64,000 nucleotides of DNA from Styela clava (Eukaryota > Chordata > Ascidiacea > Stolidobranchia > Styelidae), in contig NC_135259.1 of assembly GCF_964204865.1 (NCBI RefSeq), positions 20,656,974 through 20,720,973 of the forward strand. The letters run 5' to 3'. Positions within the stretch are counted from its first letter, which is position 1; the number at the start of each line of letters is the position of its first letter. A program made the position numbers and the translations under genes. The notes beneath the pieces are model-generated. The model was given only the letters and a program-made list of their open reading frames with translations, ran no database searches and was not told the origin of the DNA. This document shows positions 12,343 through 22,696 of the stretch, one piece after another.

Positions 12343-12453
12343 AGTGCTCCAGAAGTATGCGCACCAAGATGTCAGACAACCTGAATCCTAACCGATACAC
12401 ACATACTATGTTCAGGTTGTGCGCCATCTTGGTGAGAATACTTCTGGAGGTCC
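12343..12453. mobile_element. Short foldback MITE (gcgcacc...ggtgcgc type) with 8-bp target duplication
   Basis: The element is nearly a perfect palindrome: AGAAGTATGCGCACCAAGAT at the left and its near complement at the right, with a CAACCTGAA/TTCAGGTTG core. The flanks are GAAGTTGG (12,335-12,342) and GAAGTTAG (12,454-12,461), 7 of 8 identical, which gives an 8-bp target duplication for the whole family. Confidence 0.85.
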
Positions 12454-12724
12454 GAAGTTAGTGTTATTGTAAGGACTGCAACCTTTTTGGATCGCCATTG
12501 TCTACCCCAGAGCCAGAGTGTGCAATTGCAGTTCACAAAGAAAAAAGTTGCGGACCGCGGAGAAGTTCCAATTGTGAATGATGTGAAATCTGCGAAAACA
12601 GTTTTTACTTTAGTTTAATCTAGTATGTGAGAGTATTTCCAATCCCTTTTCGTTGCAAAGCCTGTGCCTGAGTTCAATTTGGTATCTATGACGTTACAAT
12701 ACTAACAGCTAGCCTGTGCGAAGC

Positions 12725-12935
12725 AAATAACAACGGATAGGATTTACATATTTAACTCGGGGAGAGAAAAGCCGATAAGACGGCTTAACCATATGGCGAA
12801 CCACGGCCTCTCGTCCGGCTACCAGTCTATGTTGGGTATGGGATTTGTTAGTTATTTGTTTTCGGAAGCACAGACTTGATTGTGGAGGAAGCCGTAACCA
12901 ACCAGCGGTTCCGTGGAACACTCTACGGAGGTATA
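12725..12935 (-). repeat. SINE 3' body, reverse orientation (unit 1)
   Basis: Contains GGATTTACATATTTAACTC, then CCATATGGCGAACCACGG and GGAAGCCGTAACCAACC, which are the complement of the SINE body at 44,130-44,430. The tRNA-like head is missing. Equivalent copies lie at 37,680-37,865 and 61,261-61,446. Confidence 0.65.
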
Positions 12936-13231
12936 AGTCCAATGACGAAAAATAAGCTCGGGTGTTCGAGTACCACCGCATTTTTTAATGTAATTTTTTG
13001 ATCGACTACTGCTGGCCGAAAAAATGGCCCCGTTACCGATTGTAAAAAACCAACTCCGAACTTCACGAAATGCAAATTTTGATAATGAAAAGAAGTTAAG
13101 CCGTCTTTAATCTGCGTAAATATACTGTTAAAATCGCTTGGTAAACTCAATGCTTTTCGAGTTTCCATAGGAAAGTTGAATTTTTTTTATCCTAGAGTCC
13201 GCAGTTACGACTTCACAGCCAGGGTAAAAAA

Positions 13232-13612
13232 CTAGGGCTGGGCATTTTCGAATATTTGGGGATTTCAGAATCGAATCGAATATTGTTAACGAATCTAATC
13301 TCGAATACTTGAAAGATATTTAGCTGTATTGACTGTTTTATTGTAATGGTTGCTTCAGAAACATGAATTAGTGAAAACACGTAATCTATCAGTCTGACAG
13401 TTCGCTGAGTGTTCACACTGTAAGCAACATATTTCATCAATAACTCACTCGAAATAAAAGAGACATATGTCAGAATTGCATTTTGCGATTGCAAAAAAAG
13501 GGGGATTCATATCGACCTGTGGGCGGACCAAAAAACAAGATTGCGGCGATTCGAAATCTTAGTTTGACCTGTTTCAACTAATTTACAATTCGATTCGAAA
13601 TGCCCCGCCTTA
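13232..13612. mobile_element. hAT-like MITE downstream of the protease gene (unit 1)
   Basis: Left end TAGGGCTGGGCATTTTCGAA and right end TTCGAAATGCCCCGCCTTA are inverted repeats of a type common in hAT elements. Copies in units 2 and 3 lie at 38,171-38,553 and 61,752-62,134. Target duplication is too worn to call. Confidence 0.6.
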
Positions 13613-13854
13613 CACCAAACAAGTCATAGTTCCCTCAAAACATTCTATCTTATCGGCCTTCCTCTCTTTTTGGACAAATATTGAGAAGATAACAAAACAA
13701 AATTAACGTTTTCAATTGAGACAATGTTTCTTTCATTTCCAAACATTTCACAAAAATCGCTATGATATTACAATACATTCCTCATAGAGGCGTGGCTATA
13801 TGAAATCTACCAATCAGCATGTTTTTGTGGGCGTGGTCATGTAGAATCCACCAA

Positions 13855-14049
13855 TTAGCAGAAGAAAGCTCCAGATGATTCTATTTTGGATATTTTCTTA
13901 ATCCAACCCTCAAAATGCTCGACTCTCATATACACACCGGGTGTGTTTTTATCACATATTTTGCCACCAGTTCCGTAAGACAAGGTTGCAGCAACGTACC
14001 AGGTACAAGATCTGCATCTCTGACAGGCTACCGCACTTCCGCTGTCCAC
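13855..14049 (-). pseudogene. Catalytic Ser exon, unit 1 copy (Gly-to-Val before DSGS)
   Basis: Reads VDSGSAVACQRCRSC and ends GAFFC then TAA (complement of 13,855-13,857). In units 2 and 3 the first residue is Gly. Acceptor TATTCCAG precedes it. This is the residue usually numbered Gly193 in chymotrypsin, a backbone donor of the oxyanion hole. Confidence 0.85.
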
Positions 14050-14637
14050 CTGGAATAAATAAGAAACATCATTGTCAAGCATTGGCTTCAGTCAGTTGAA
14101 TAAAATAACGCTTCACCAAGTAACCAAGTAACTTCACCAAGTTTTTTAATATAAGAAATATAAACACCTTGTAAAATAACGTTTCGTGCTTGACCATAGA
14201 AGACAATATGTCACTCAATTGTGATGAAAAAATGATTAATGAAAATATTTGTGGGGGGAGGGGGAGTGAAGGGGAATTACTGGAGCCGTTGAAAAAATTA
14301 GTACTTTATTGTAATCGATGATACTGTTAGAAAAATCGTAAAATTAGTTGGAATTTCGAAATCAGGTAGACGAATACTTATAAGCAGTGGGTTTACTTAG
14401 TTCTTTAAGCTTTATTCCACTGTTCCTATATCTTACCTCGCATGCATCCTTTCCATCACTAAACCTACCAACACAGAGGTTTTTTAAGCTCGATATATAT
14501 CGAGTTTCAGGTATATTCTTCAAGGCGTTCCGACAGGCATCCATAGGCAGTACACGCAAAGTTACATGTCGAAGATCATCAGAAGGGGCGCCATTGCTCG
14601 TCTCGGCTGTAACAAGTGAACTTTGGGATAGAATTAC

Positions 14638-14996
14638 GGTACTCCCGTAGTATGTGTACCAAGTTAGGGTTAGATCATAATTTTATTCCGATTTTTCTTA
14701 TTTTAGTCCTATTACGAGTTCGGGGACTCTCTGCGTTAGCCAAGTGAATAGTTACTTCCGAAGTATGTGAACCAAGATGGCGGACACCGGAACGTAGAAT
14801 ATGTACCATGTCAGGGTTAGGCCACAATTTTATTCCAATTTTCACTATTTTAGTTCTATTACGACTTACAAGTTGGGAGACTAGCCAAGTGACTCCCGTA
14901 GTAATTGTACCTGAAATTATGGCCCAATAACCCTAACCTGGTACACATACTACGTTCTAGTGTCCGCCATCTTGGTTCACATTCTTAGGGAGTATT
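14638..14996. mobile_element. Foldback MITE(s), ggcgga subfamily (unit 1)
   Basis: Starts GGTACTCCCGTAGTATGTG about 31 bp beyond the exon border at 14,606 and runs through CAAGATGGCGGACACC and its complement to about 14,996. Unit 2 equivalent starts at 40,273. Probably two overlapping or nested copies. Confidence 0.65.
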
Positions 14997-15037
14997 GCAA
15001 AACTTTCGGTGCTCCGCGAATATTTTATGATAAGGAA

Positions 15038-15264
15038 ACTTTGGTCAGAGATGAGTCTCCTTTACTTCTGATTGAGTGCCCGTAACTTTGCTCAGAGATG
15101 AGTCTCATTTACTTCTGACTGATCGTCCGTAACTTTGCTCAGAGATGAGTCATCTTTACTTCTGAGTAAGTGCCCGTAATTTTACTCAGAGATGAGTCTC
15201 CTTTACTTCTGAGTAAGTGCCCGTAATTTCACTCAGAAATGAGTCCCCTTTTTCCTCTGAGTGT
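15038..15264. repeat. 47-bp minisatellite, about 4.7 copies (unit 1)
   Basis: The unit reads TTTGCTCAGAGATGAGTC, then TCCTTTACTTCTGAGTG and a GCCCGTAAC end. The equivalent array in unit 2 (40,672-41,085) has about 8.6 copies, so copy number has changed since duplication. Confidence 0.8.
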
Positions 15265-15338
15265 TTGCATAAAATGTATTACCATAAATCTAATGGTTTT
15301 AGTGGTTATCCGCAGTTCCAGTAGTCGCTTGTAAACTT

Positions 15339-15546
15339 ACTTACTCTGTAGTATGTGAACCATGATGGCTGATAGGGTTAGGCCATAATTTCAAGTACAA
15401 ATACTAGGGGAGTCACTTGGCTAGTCCCCGAAATCCTTATAGAACTAAAATAGGGAAATTGGAAATAAATTATGGCTTATCCATAACCTGGTGCACATAC
15501 TACGTTCCGGTGTACGCCATCTTGGCGCACATACTACGGGAGCGCC
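15339..15546. mobile_element. Foldback MITE abutting the splice donor of exon 8 (unit 1)
   Basis: The right end CTACGGGAGCGCC stops 7 bp before ACTTAC, the complement of the exon 8 donor GTAAGT at 15,554-15,559. The left end is near ACTCTGTAGTATGTGAACC. Unit 2 equivalent ends at 41,436. Confidence 0.7.
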
Positions 15547-16343
15547 ACCTATTACTTACAAAATCCGAATCCAGCGATGACACAGTTGGTATCCTCAGGA
15601 ACTCTTTCTAGTTTTGGAAGACAGATTGGTCTGGCCTGTGAACTAATCGTGATGTCGGTCTTCAACTGTGAAATGTAATAATATTTTTATGCGACGTACT
15701 TTTACGCTTTCCACAACGAACTGGGCTTGATATGTAACGAACTCCTACAGTAAGGCTTACCATATATATGGCACAATTAATCGGGACAGTGCTGATTGGA
15801 CAACCTTAGTTCGATTTCGATGCTTAGTAATAATCATACCATTGGAAAACTTGCTCTCTTTCTCGGCATTTTGAATAATTTAATGGCAGTACAGCTAACG
15901 TAATATGCTAAATTGACGTATCAAACATATAATGATTATGACATAACAGATAACAATATAAATATTAGAAACGCGCAAAACTTCCAAAGTTCCTACTACT
16001 ACTCACTTCTATCAAAGCTATATCTGCCGTTGCCAGTGGATGCTCGTAATCTTCGTGTGGGTGAAATTTTTGAATTTCTATTCTCTGGCTATTGTCAGAA
16101 GGATTGCTGATTTTTATACTGCCAACTAGGATGTAATAATCTTGAGCTGGGAAAAGACTCGCATACCCTCTGTAACATAAAAGATTGCATACTTGCAGAG
16201 ATTAGGCATTCTTACATAGTTTTCCATTCTCCGGTCGGACCGCGAGCTCTGATATGGCCAAACTATGGCCATGAGTTTTTCGCCTGATAGTTTGGCGCCC
16301 CACGAACAACAAGTTTGGGAACCGCCGTCCTAGAGATATCTTC

Positions 16344-16461
16344 CATCTTTGGGTGCTCCCGAAGTATGCGTACCAATATGGCGCACAACCTGAACATAGA
16401 ATGTGTACCAAGTCAGGATTCAGGTTGTGCGTCATCTTTGTGCACATACTTCCGGAGCGTC
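16344..16461. mobile_element. Short foldback MITE (gcgcacaacc type)
   Basis: Palindromic arms GGTGCTCCCGAAGTATGCG and its near complement ending CTTCCGGAGCG, with CACAACCTGAA and TTCAGGTTGTG in the middle. Confidence 0.7.
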
Positions 16462-16679
16462 AATCCTTGAGTATTAAATAATTGGAATGGGGTAGAAAAG
16501 CGATACTCAACAGCAACGACGGATTATTAAAACGACACATACTCCGTGTCCGAAAATATATTGGAACTAGAATGTTTAATTACTAAGGTGCCCGCTTTTC
16601 TCTTCTCCAGAATTTTTTTTGAAGTATTGATAAATTTTAGAATCTGAGGTTTATAATGGCGCCACTGGAACTATATAAC

Positions 16680-17003
16680 AGTGTTTTCCAATCTTTTACG
16701 GCTCGTGACCCTCTTCCATAGGATTTTAGCATTCATGGCGCCCTGTTCATCATTCCAGTGGTATTTATAGTATTATTTTGATTGGTAGATTCCAAATCCC
16801 ATTATGATCAAACCATCCATGCTCAGCAAGGTGAAAAACCCTGTGAAATAACCTTATCATACAATGGAACTATAGAAAAAACGGTTACTTTGCTTGTCAA
16901 GGAATAAGTAGAACAAATTTAGCGCCTAGCATTGTGAGCCCTTTTGTAACTGCTCTGTTTCCTCTTGGGGGCTGCGAGACCCCAGTTGGAAACCACTGCT
17001 ATC
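16680..17003. mobile_element. hAT-like MITE remnant
   Basis: Left CAGTGTTTTCCAATCTTTTA and right CCAGTTGGAAACCACTG are inverted repeats of the common hAT type. It sits in an intron of the unit 1 protease copy. Confidence 0.6.
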
Positions 17004-17756
17004 AGGAATTATGGTAGTGCATTTCAGTTCAAGTTTCCGCGGTTAGGAAAACAGGAAATAATATTAAATTTACGCTTGATAAGTGTGTTTAAGTCTAATT
17101 ATGTTTGCCTACTATACATCAATCTGCGTAAAAAGACTGAAACCTATGGGCAGGAGGCATATTCACTTGGCTAATACATACCCCGAACTCGTAATGAAAA
17201 ACAAGAGAGCTATGCTCAAATATATGGACACGTAGCGCCACCCAATGGCAATAATTTTGATGACGTCATAGCGAGAGAAAAAAAGTAATAGCCTTCTGGA
17301 GAAAATTTTTATTTTTAACCACTGAAAATTTCAAAGCAATTGGTTCAGTATTCGAAGAGAAAAGCGATTTTTTAATGATAATGACGAAAGAAAATAACAA
17401 TAACAACAAAATTTTGAAACGATCGTTATGGCCACTAAACGTGTCCAAAAATAAGGAATATCGGAATACAATTATGCCCTAACCCCAACCTGGTACACAC
17501 ACTACAGGAGTACCAATTTACCTTGTGCAATGTGCAGCTGACAGAATCCATCTCTTATGTATGATGCTCCCCCCGCACCAAGCTAAAGCAGTTTTCTTGG
17601 ACACCATGACTGCCTGTAATAAAATTGTGTTTAAATTAAATTTATACCACAATCTTTGCCTCCCTGAGCAAGGCTTGTGTGCAAGTCAAAACATACACGA
17701 AGCTACCGCACAATATTGAAATGTAATCAAAATCCAATTTTCTGTGTTATTTTAAT

Positions 17757-17862
17757 TAATTCAAGAGTCTTGCTGCACGCTGACACAAATGTATTTCTGT
17801 AACGTTTCGTCTGGCATTTCGTCTACATTTGTGTCAGTGTGCAAAAAGACTCTTGAATTGAA
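17757..17862. mobile_element. Foldback repeat with CAAGAGTCTTG arms (unit 1)
   Basis: ATTCAAGAGTCTTGCTGCAC near 17,760 is complementary to GTGCAAAAAGACTCTTGAAT near 17,840, with a further matching ACACAAATGTA/TACATTTGTGT pair inside. Related pieces at 43,317-43,400, 39,230-39,300 and 62,811-62,881. Confidence 0.65.
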
Positions 17863-18182
17863 TAGAATAGTCATTCTCACTCTTTCTACAGCGTTCCATC
17901 GCAATCGCAAAGGATTATAGAGCAAGGAAAGATAGTTAGTAAATATGGAAATCCTAATCATAATGATAAAGAAAATTTAATTTAGTACTGAATTCCAGTA
18001 AAATCGTGGGTGAGCAAACACGTTCTACTTCATTTAACAATACCTTTCCTGCATCTAAAATTTGTACGTTTCAAACCTTACTTGAGGTTTTGTTCACTCT
18101 ACCGATTCTATAATCAGGTATTTATTTTGTTTTTATCAATTATGTTATCGTCTATTATGCTGATTACGGAAACGCGGCGTTG

Positions 18183-18455
18183 TGGCTCACCGTGCTGAGC
18201 GTTGGGAATACGCTCGCCATCGCACCTCTGCTTACTGGCAGGTTCGCCTTGCGGGAGTAGTTATGTGAAAGAGGATTGCTGGACTTCTTGCCGCCATTGA
18301 GTGGTTCACGTAACCGCCCGTCGGTTACGGCTTCCTCTACCATCAAGCCCATGCTTCCGAAAACAAATAACTAACTAATCCCATGCCCGGCATGGAATGG
18401 TAAACGGTGGTGCGTCATATCCTCTTTCCCCTCGCCCGGGATAAATATGTAAATC
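18183..18455 (+). repeat. tRNA-derived SINE with damaged B-box (unit 1)
   Basis: The head TGGCTCACCGTGCTGAGCG matches a polymerase III A-box; the B-box region present in unit 2 is deleted or scrambled here. The body with GGTTCACGTAACCGC and GGTTACGGCTTCC and the tail ATGTAAATCCTATC are kept. Confidence 0.7.
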
Positions 18456-18853
18456 CTATCATATTGAAATGAACTTATAAAATCAGCTTACCACCCATGG
18501 CCACTCTCCCAGCATGGACACGCTTCCTCCAAAGATACGTTGGAACGGATTCCTCTCTAAATGAACTCCGCATGTCTCGTCGTGTTTCCTGCAACACTCA
18601 GACTCGGCGCCGTATCGATACGAATATCCAGACTGGCAAGGTGGAACTAAAAAAATAAAATTAAATATTTTGAATTGTAGGATTTTGAAGAAGAAGAAGA
18701 TGAAAGTACTGGGCTTGTAGAACGGCAGTGATAACCAGGGAGCCCTCTTTTAAAAATTTGTCTCGCGCCGCACCACAAATTTAACTTGCCAATAAGCCAC
18801 AAATAAAATATAGTAAGGGGAAAGTATGTAAAAACGTCTTTCCAACATGTTTT

Positions 18854-19086
18854 TGGGTACTCCCGTAGTATGTGCACCAAGATGGCGGACACCGGAACGT
18901 AGTATGTGTACCAGTTTAGGGTGAGGCCATAAATTCAGGTTTAAATACTACGGGAGTAACTTGGCTAGTCCCCGAACTCGTAATAGAACTGAAATAGGGA
19001 AAATTAGAATAAACCTATGGCCTAACCTGGTACACATACTACGTTCCAGTGTCCGCCATCTTGCTTCACATACTACGGGAGTACCC
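18854..19086. mobile_element. Foldback MITE, ggcgga subfamily (unit 1)
   Basis: Begins GGTACTCCCGTAGTATGTG and ends CACATACTACGGGAGTACC, nearly perfect terminal inverted repeats. The interior has two copies of GCCTAAC/GTTAGG motifs. Unit 2 copy is at 44,821-45,051. Confidence 0.8.
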
Positions 19087-19254
19087 ATGTTGAAAATACG
19101 TGGATGGAACGTAAATATACAATATAAAGAAATGTAAATTTCCAAAATAAGGCGTGCAAGATCAAATATAACTAATATTTTTAGTTTAAACAACGCCCTT
19201 TCAAAAAAAAAATTCGACGCCGCCCCCCATGTGGGATGCGCCCCATCGTTTAGA

Positions 19255-19385
19255 ACCACTGCTACAAAATCTCTACAGGGTTAACACGAAGCACATCCAC
19301 GGCACACGGACGGGATTCGAACATGCGTTCACAGGTTTAATACGCCAGCGCCTTACCTGTTTGACCATGGGCTCATGGCGTTAAG
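19255..19385 (-). repeat. tRNA-derived SINE head, second family (unit 1)
   Basis: On the minus strand TGGTCAAACAGGTAAGGCG resembles an A-box and GTTCGAATCCC is a B-box, spaced as in a tRNA. Unit 2 copy at about 45,255-45,345. The 5' part does not fold into a clean acceptor stem, so a retroposed element is more likely than a tRNA gene. Confidence 0.55.
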
Positions 19386-19524
19386 TCAAACTACTTACTC
19401 CAAGGACAAGGTTTAACGTTACAATCTTCGTAAGTCTTCTTGCATTCTTCAATAGCCAGGCGGCAAGGGTCAACCTTGAATCTTGTTCCTCCGCCACATT
19501 CTTTCGAACATTTCGTGAATTCTC

Positions 19525-19985
19525 CCCATCCTATGAGTCATGATATGAGATTTTTTAAATATTCAGAGGAAGAGAAAAACCTAGGAGTCGTGTAATGGGA
19601 TTTCAATTTAATTCGAGGGGACAGGAATGCCGATAAGGAGGATAAACGATATGAAAACCTAATAGTTGTGGTATGATATTTTTTTTAATTTATTTTGAGA
19701 GGGGGGGGGGGGGGGGATAAGACGGATAGACCATATGAAAACCTAGGAGATGTGATATGATGTTTTCAAATTTATCCGAGGGGAGAAGAAAGCCGATAAG
19801 ACGGATAAACCATATGACAACCTAAGAGATGTGACATGAGATTTCAAATTTATTCAAGGCGGGAGGGGGGAATGTCGATAAGACGGATAAACGATGTGAC
19901 AACTTGAGAGTTGTGATATAATATTTTCAAATTTAATCGAAGGGGGAAGGGAGGAATGCCGATAAGACTTATAAATCATATGACA
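19525..19985. repeat. ~80-bp minisatellite derived from a SINE tail (unit 1)
   Basis: Five to six imperfect units, each with a GGGGAGAGGAA-type tract, GCCGATAAGACGGATAAAC, CATATGA and AACCTAGGAG, TGTGATATGAT. The same words occur once in the SINE body near 12,760. A G-run lies at about 19,705. Unit 2 equivalent is 45,500-45,835. Confidence 0.7.
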
Positions 19986-20500
19986 AAAAAAAATGGCGTC
20001 GTGTCTAAGCTTCAATAAAAAAATGAAGGGATTCTCTTCAATTTTTGGCAGACATAAGAGGATAGCGTCGATTTTAAGTTTTTAGCGGGAACGCATCTTC
20101 TAAGAGAGTTCAGTAATCAGTAATTTATATTTCCACCATACTAAAATACACATTGTGAATGAACAACTCAAATAAAAAATAGTAAAATGGTACTTCAAGG
20201 CGAGCCACCAGGACTGTTTATCGAGCAGCGACACACGTGACATAAGTCTAACGGTAGGCTAATAAATAAATAACCGTAATATATAAATCAAACAATCATT
20301 GTTAAAACAAGTTCAAGTCAAAGTAAGTCGAGGCGACCTGGATACCAAAATGACGCCCGATCCAAGGCGAAACGGATAACGACTCCGAGCACCGTCTTGT
20401 GAGTAACGACAGCAAAAGTCTGTACAGTAACGGAATACAACCAGGAGATTCAAAATTGCAACGCTCCCCACCTTGATTTAAAATCATTATAGAACATTAC

Positions 20501-20596
20501 CTTTCACGCATGGCTGTACGTTGCACTGTTAGCAAACTCCTCTGTAATCACAGGAGCGGCCGCCGCCACATTTCGCAGAGCAAGGGAAGTTCCAGG
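20501..20596 (-). pseudogene. Second TSP1 exon of unit 1 with in-frame TAA
   Basis: Frame: WNFPCSAKCGGGRSCDYR, then GVC, stop, QCNVQPCVK. The stop is a single C-to-T change on the coding strand (TAA for CAA); the rest of the exon, its acceptor TTGCAG and donor GTAATG are intact. The matching unit 2 exon is 46163-46258. Confidence 0.88.
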
Positions 20597-20633
20597 CTGC
20601 AATTATAAATAAATACCTGCTCACATGAATAAA

Positions 20634-20795
20634 ATGGTGACCGTACATTTGAACCCAGGTACATTCGAACCCATGGGTTAGGGTTAGTATGGGTTCAAAT
20701 ATCCGCAAAACAAAACGATTTCAATAGGTGCAATAGTATGCAGGTACAATTGTCGTGGATTCAAATGTACGTGGGTTCAAATGTATGGCAACCGA
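20634..20795. mobile_element. Foldback MITE with CATTTGAACCCA ends (unit 1)
   Basis: Left GTGACCGTACATTTGAACCC and right GGGTTCAAATGTATGGCAAC are inverted repeats, with a nested second pair (ACATTCGAACCCATGG and a complementary GGATTCAAATGT). Unit 2 copy at 46,297-46,461. Confidence 0.7.
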
Positions 20796-21665
20796 ATAAA
20801 AATACATAATGTTTTTTCCCTTGTCGTGAGTTAAATCATTTTCCGTTTACTGGTGCATTTAATACTCTAAGGCTAAGCGATAGTCGCATCCTCTTCTCTT
20901 GTCTTTCCCGCTCAATTTTTTGTGTGTAGTTGGTTATACGGCCCATCGACAGAAAATGTTGTACGTTGGGTAGAGCGCTAGACATTGAACTATTCAAAAA
21001 TTTCGAACGGAAATAAATATCTGAATCTGGCTTGCAAGTACCTCGTTCAGAGCGAAAATTTTGAATAAACGTCAAATGAAAAACGATTTTTTTTATAACG
21101 ATGGGAAGTACCGAAAAGAACAAGAACGATCTATAGGTCCACTACTGTGTTTTCCCGAAAATAAGACCTAGTCAACAATGCAAAATCTTTGTTTGACCTA
21201 GTCGATAACAAAGAATCTAGTCGATGTCCAATAACAAAAAATCTTACTCGGTGATGGTTTAGGATTCGGGTCAGGCAGCGAATGTGGGCATTCTTTATTC
21301 GTCTTGCAGACTTTTGTATATGTTTCACAATTCCCAAAAAAAGTTCTGCAAACTCTCTTTGTTTGCTTTCCAGTGCCGCACGTAACGGAGCACGGAGACC
21401 ATTCTAGAAAATAAAAGTGATTTTTAAATATATGCATAAATGACCCGTTTACCATCATTTCCCCGAAAATCATACGATTTTCGTGTCCCATGGGATATTC
21501 AATTGTGTGCTTTCCCATCCCATACCATGGGACGTTTCCCATGGGATTCCTATTCTCGTGGCTAGCCGGAGTCTATTTTCACGGAGTCAGAGTTACAATT
21601 GGAGACTCTTAATAACGATGAAGAAGTCGAAATTTAGAACAAAAATTTAAGCATTAAGTTTATCA

Positions 21666-21977
21666 GGTACTCCTGAAGTATGCGCACCAAGATGTCGCAC
21701 AACCTGAACCCTAAACTAGTACACAACCTGAGTTCAGGTTGTGCGCCATCTTGGTGCGCATACTTCAGAAGGTCCGTTTATCCATCAAACTTGAAATGCC
21801 AAATATTGAAAGAATACGTTGCAGTTTACAACGATATATGTAAACCAAACGGCGCTCCAGAACTATGTGTATCAATATGAAGATAACTAATTTTGTTCGT
21901 AATAGAACTAAAATGATGAAAATCGTAATGAAAGTATGGCCTAGCCCTAATCTGGTACGTACACTACGGGAGTATCA
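21666..21977. mobile_element. Two adjacent foldback MITEs in intron 1 (unit 1)
   Basis: 21,666-21,777 is the short gcgcacc palindrome; 21,840-21,977 is a truncated copy of the GGCGCTCCAGAAG subfamily ending CTACGGGAGTA. Unit 2 equivalents are 47,328-47,437 and 47,516-47,638. Confidence 0.65.
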
Positions 21978-22696
21978 AAAAACGACCACAAAAATATACA
22001 ATTTAGTAACATGTTATTCGGAGATAAAGTTTTGATTTCTATCAATTTATAAAAAAAACGTCTGTTCTAAAACAAGGGCTTTTTTTAATTAAATTTTTTT
22101 TTCTGTCTCTTTTTGTATTTTTTTATTGAAATACATCACCGTGGCATCGCCGTGAAACTACGCCAAAATGTTGCGTTCTGGGGGCTGCACACACAGCCGG
22201 AATAACAATTTCAAAAATTAAAAAAAAATTCTTGCTTTGACCTTGACTTTATTCGCATAACTTTATCGACAAATTAGTACCTTCGTGACATTTGAATTAC
22301 CAAGAATGTTTACCGGAGAAATCAGGGAAACGGTTCGAGTAAGAAAATGCAAGAAAATTTATTACGGTACGGCTTTATTACGGTAAAATCTGTTCAGTTA
22401 ATTTGAATTATCATACGTTGTTTTTAAGGTTAAAGGTATAGAGTTCGCAGGTATAGAAATTCATTTATCAGGCCGTATTTCAAATTTTTTCATTTTTCAA
22501 ACGGTAAATATTGGGAATTATAAACCTGAACAAGAAAATTTTGAAATGTTTTAAACTGACATTATTTTGGAACAAGTCTTCACAGTCTAAAAACAATTTA
22601 AAACTGATTGTCAAGGCCATTGAGGTTTGAGGGCCTGGGCTTTAGCCGACCTTGCCTAATGGTATACCCGGCCCTGGTTCGAATGCCATAGCGATG

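Noticed and set aside
12923..13168. 81-codon frame kept in all three units (also 37,862 and 61,443)
   Set aside because: Between units 1 and 2 most base changes alter the residue, no family is recognisable, and the frame runs into SINE sequence.
15038..15264. Regular repeats as a CRISPR-like array
   Set aside because: Repeats are contiguous without unique spacers and the DNA is eukaryotic; it is a minisatellite.
20680..20700. TTAGGG-like words (also in many foldback MITEs as GGTTAGGGTTAGG)
   Set aside because: Never more than two or three units and always at fixed places within repeat elements; not telomeric DNA.
22614..22680. tRNA-like segment with GGTTCGAATGCC
   Set aside because: Only the B-box-like word is convincing; no A-box or stems at the right distance.
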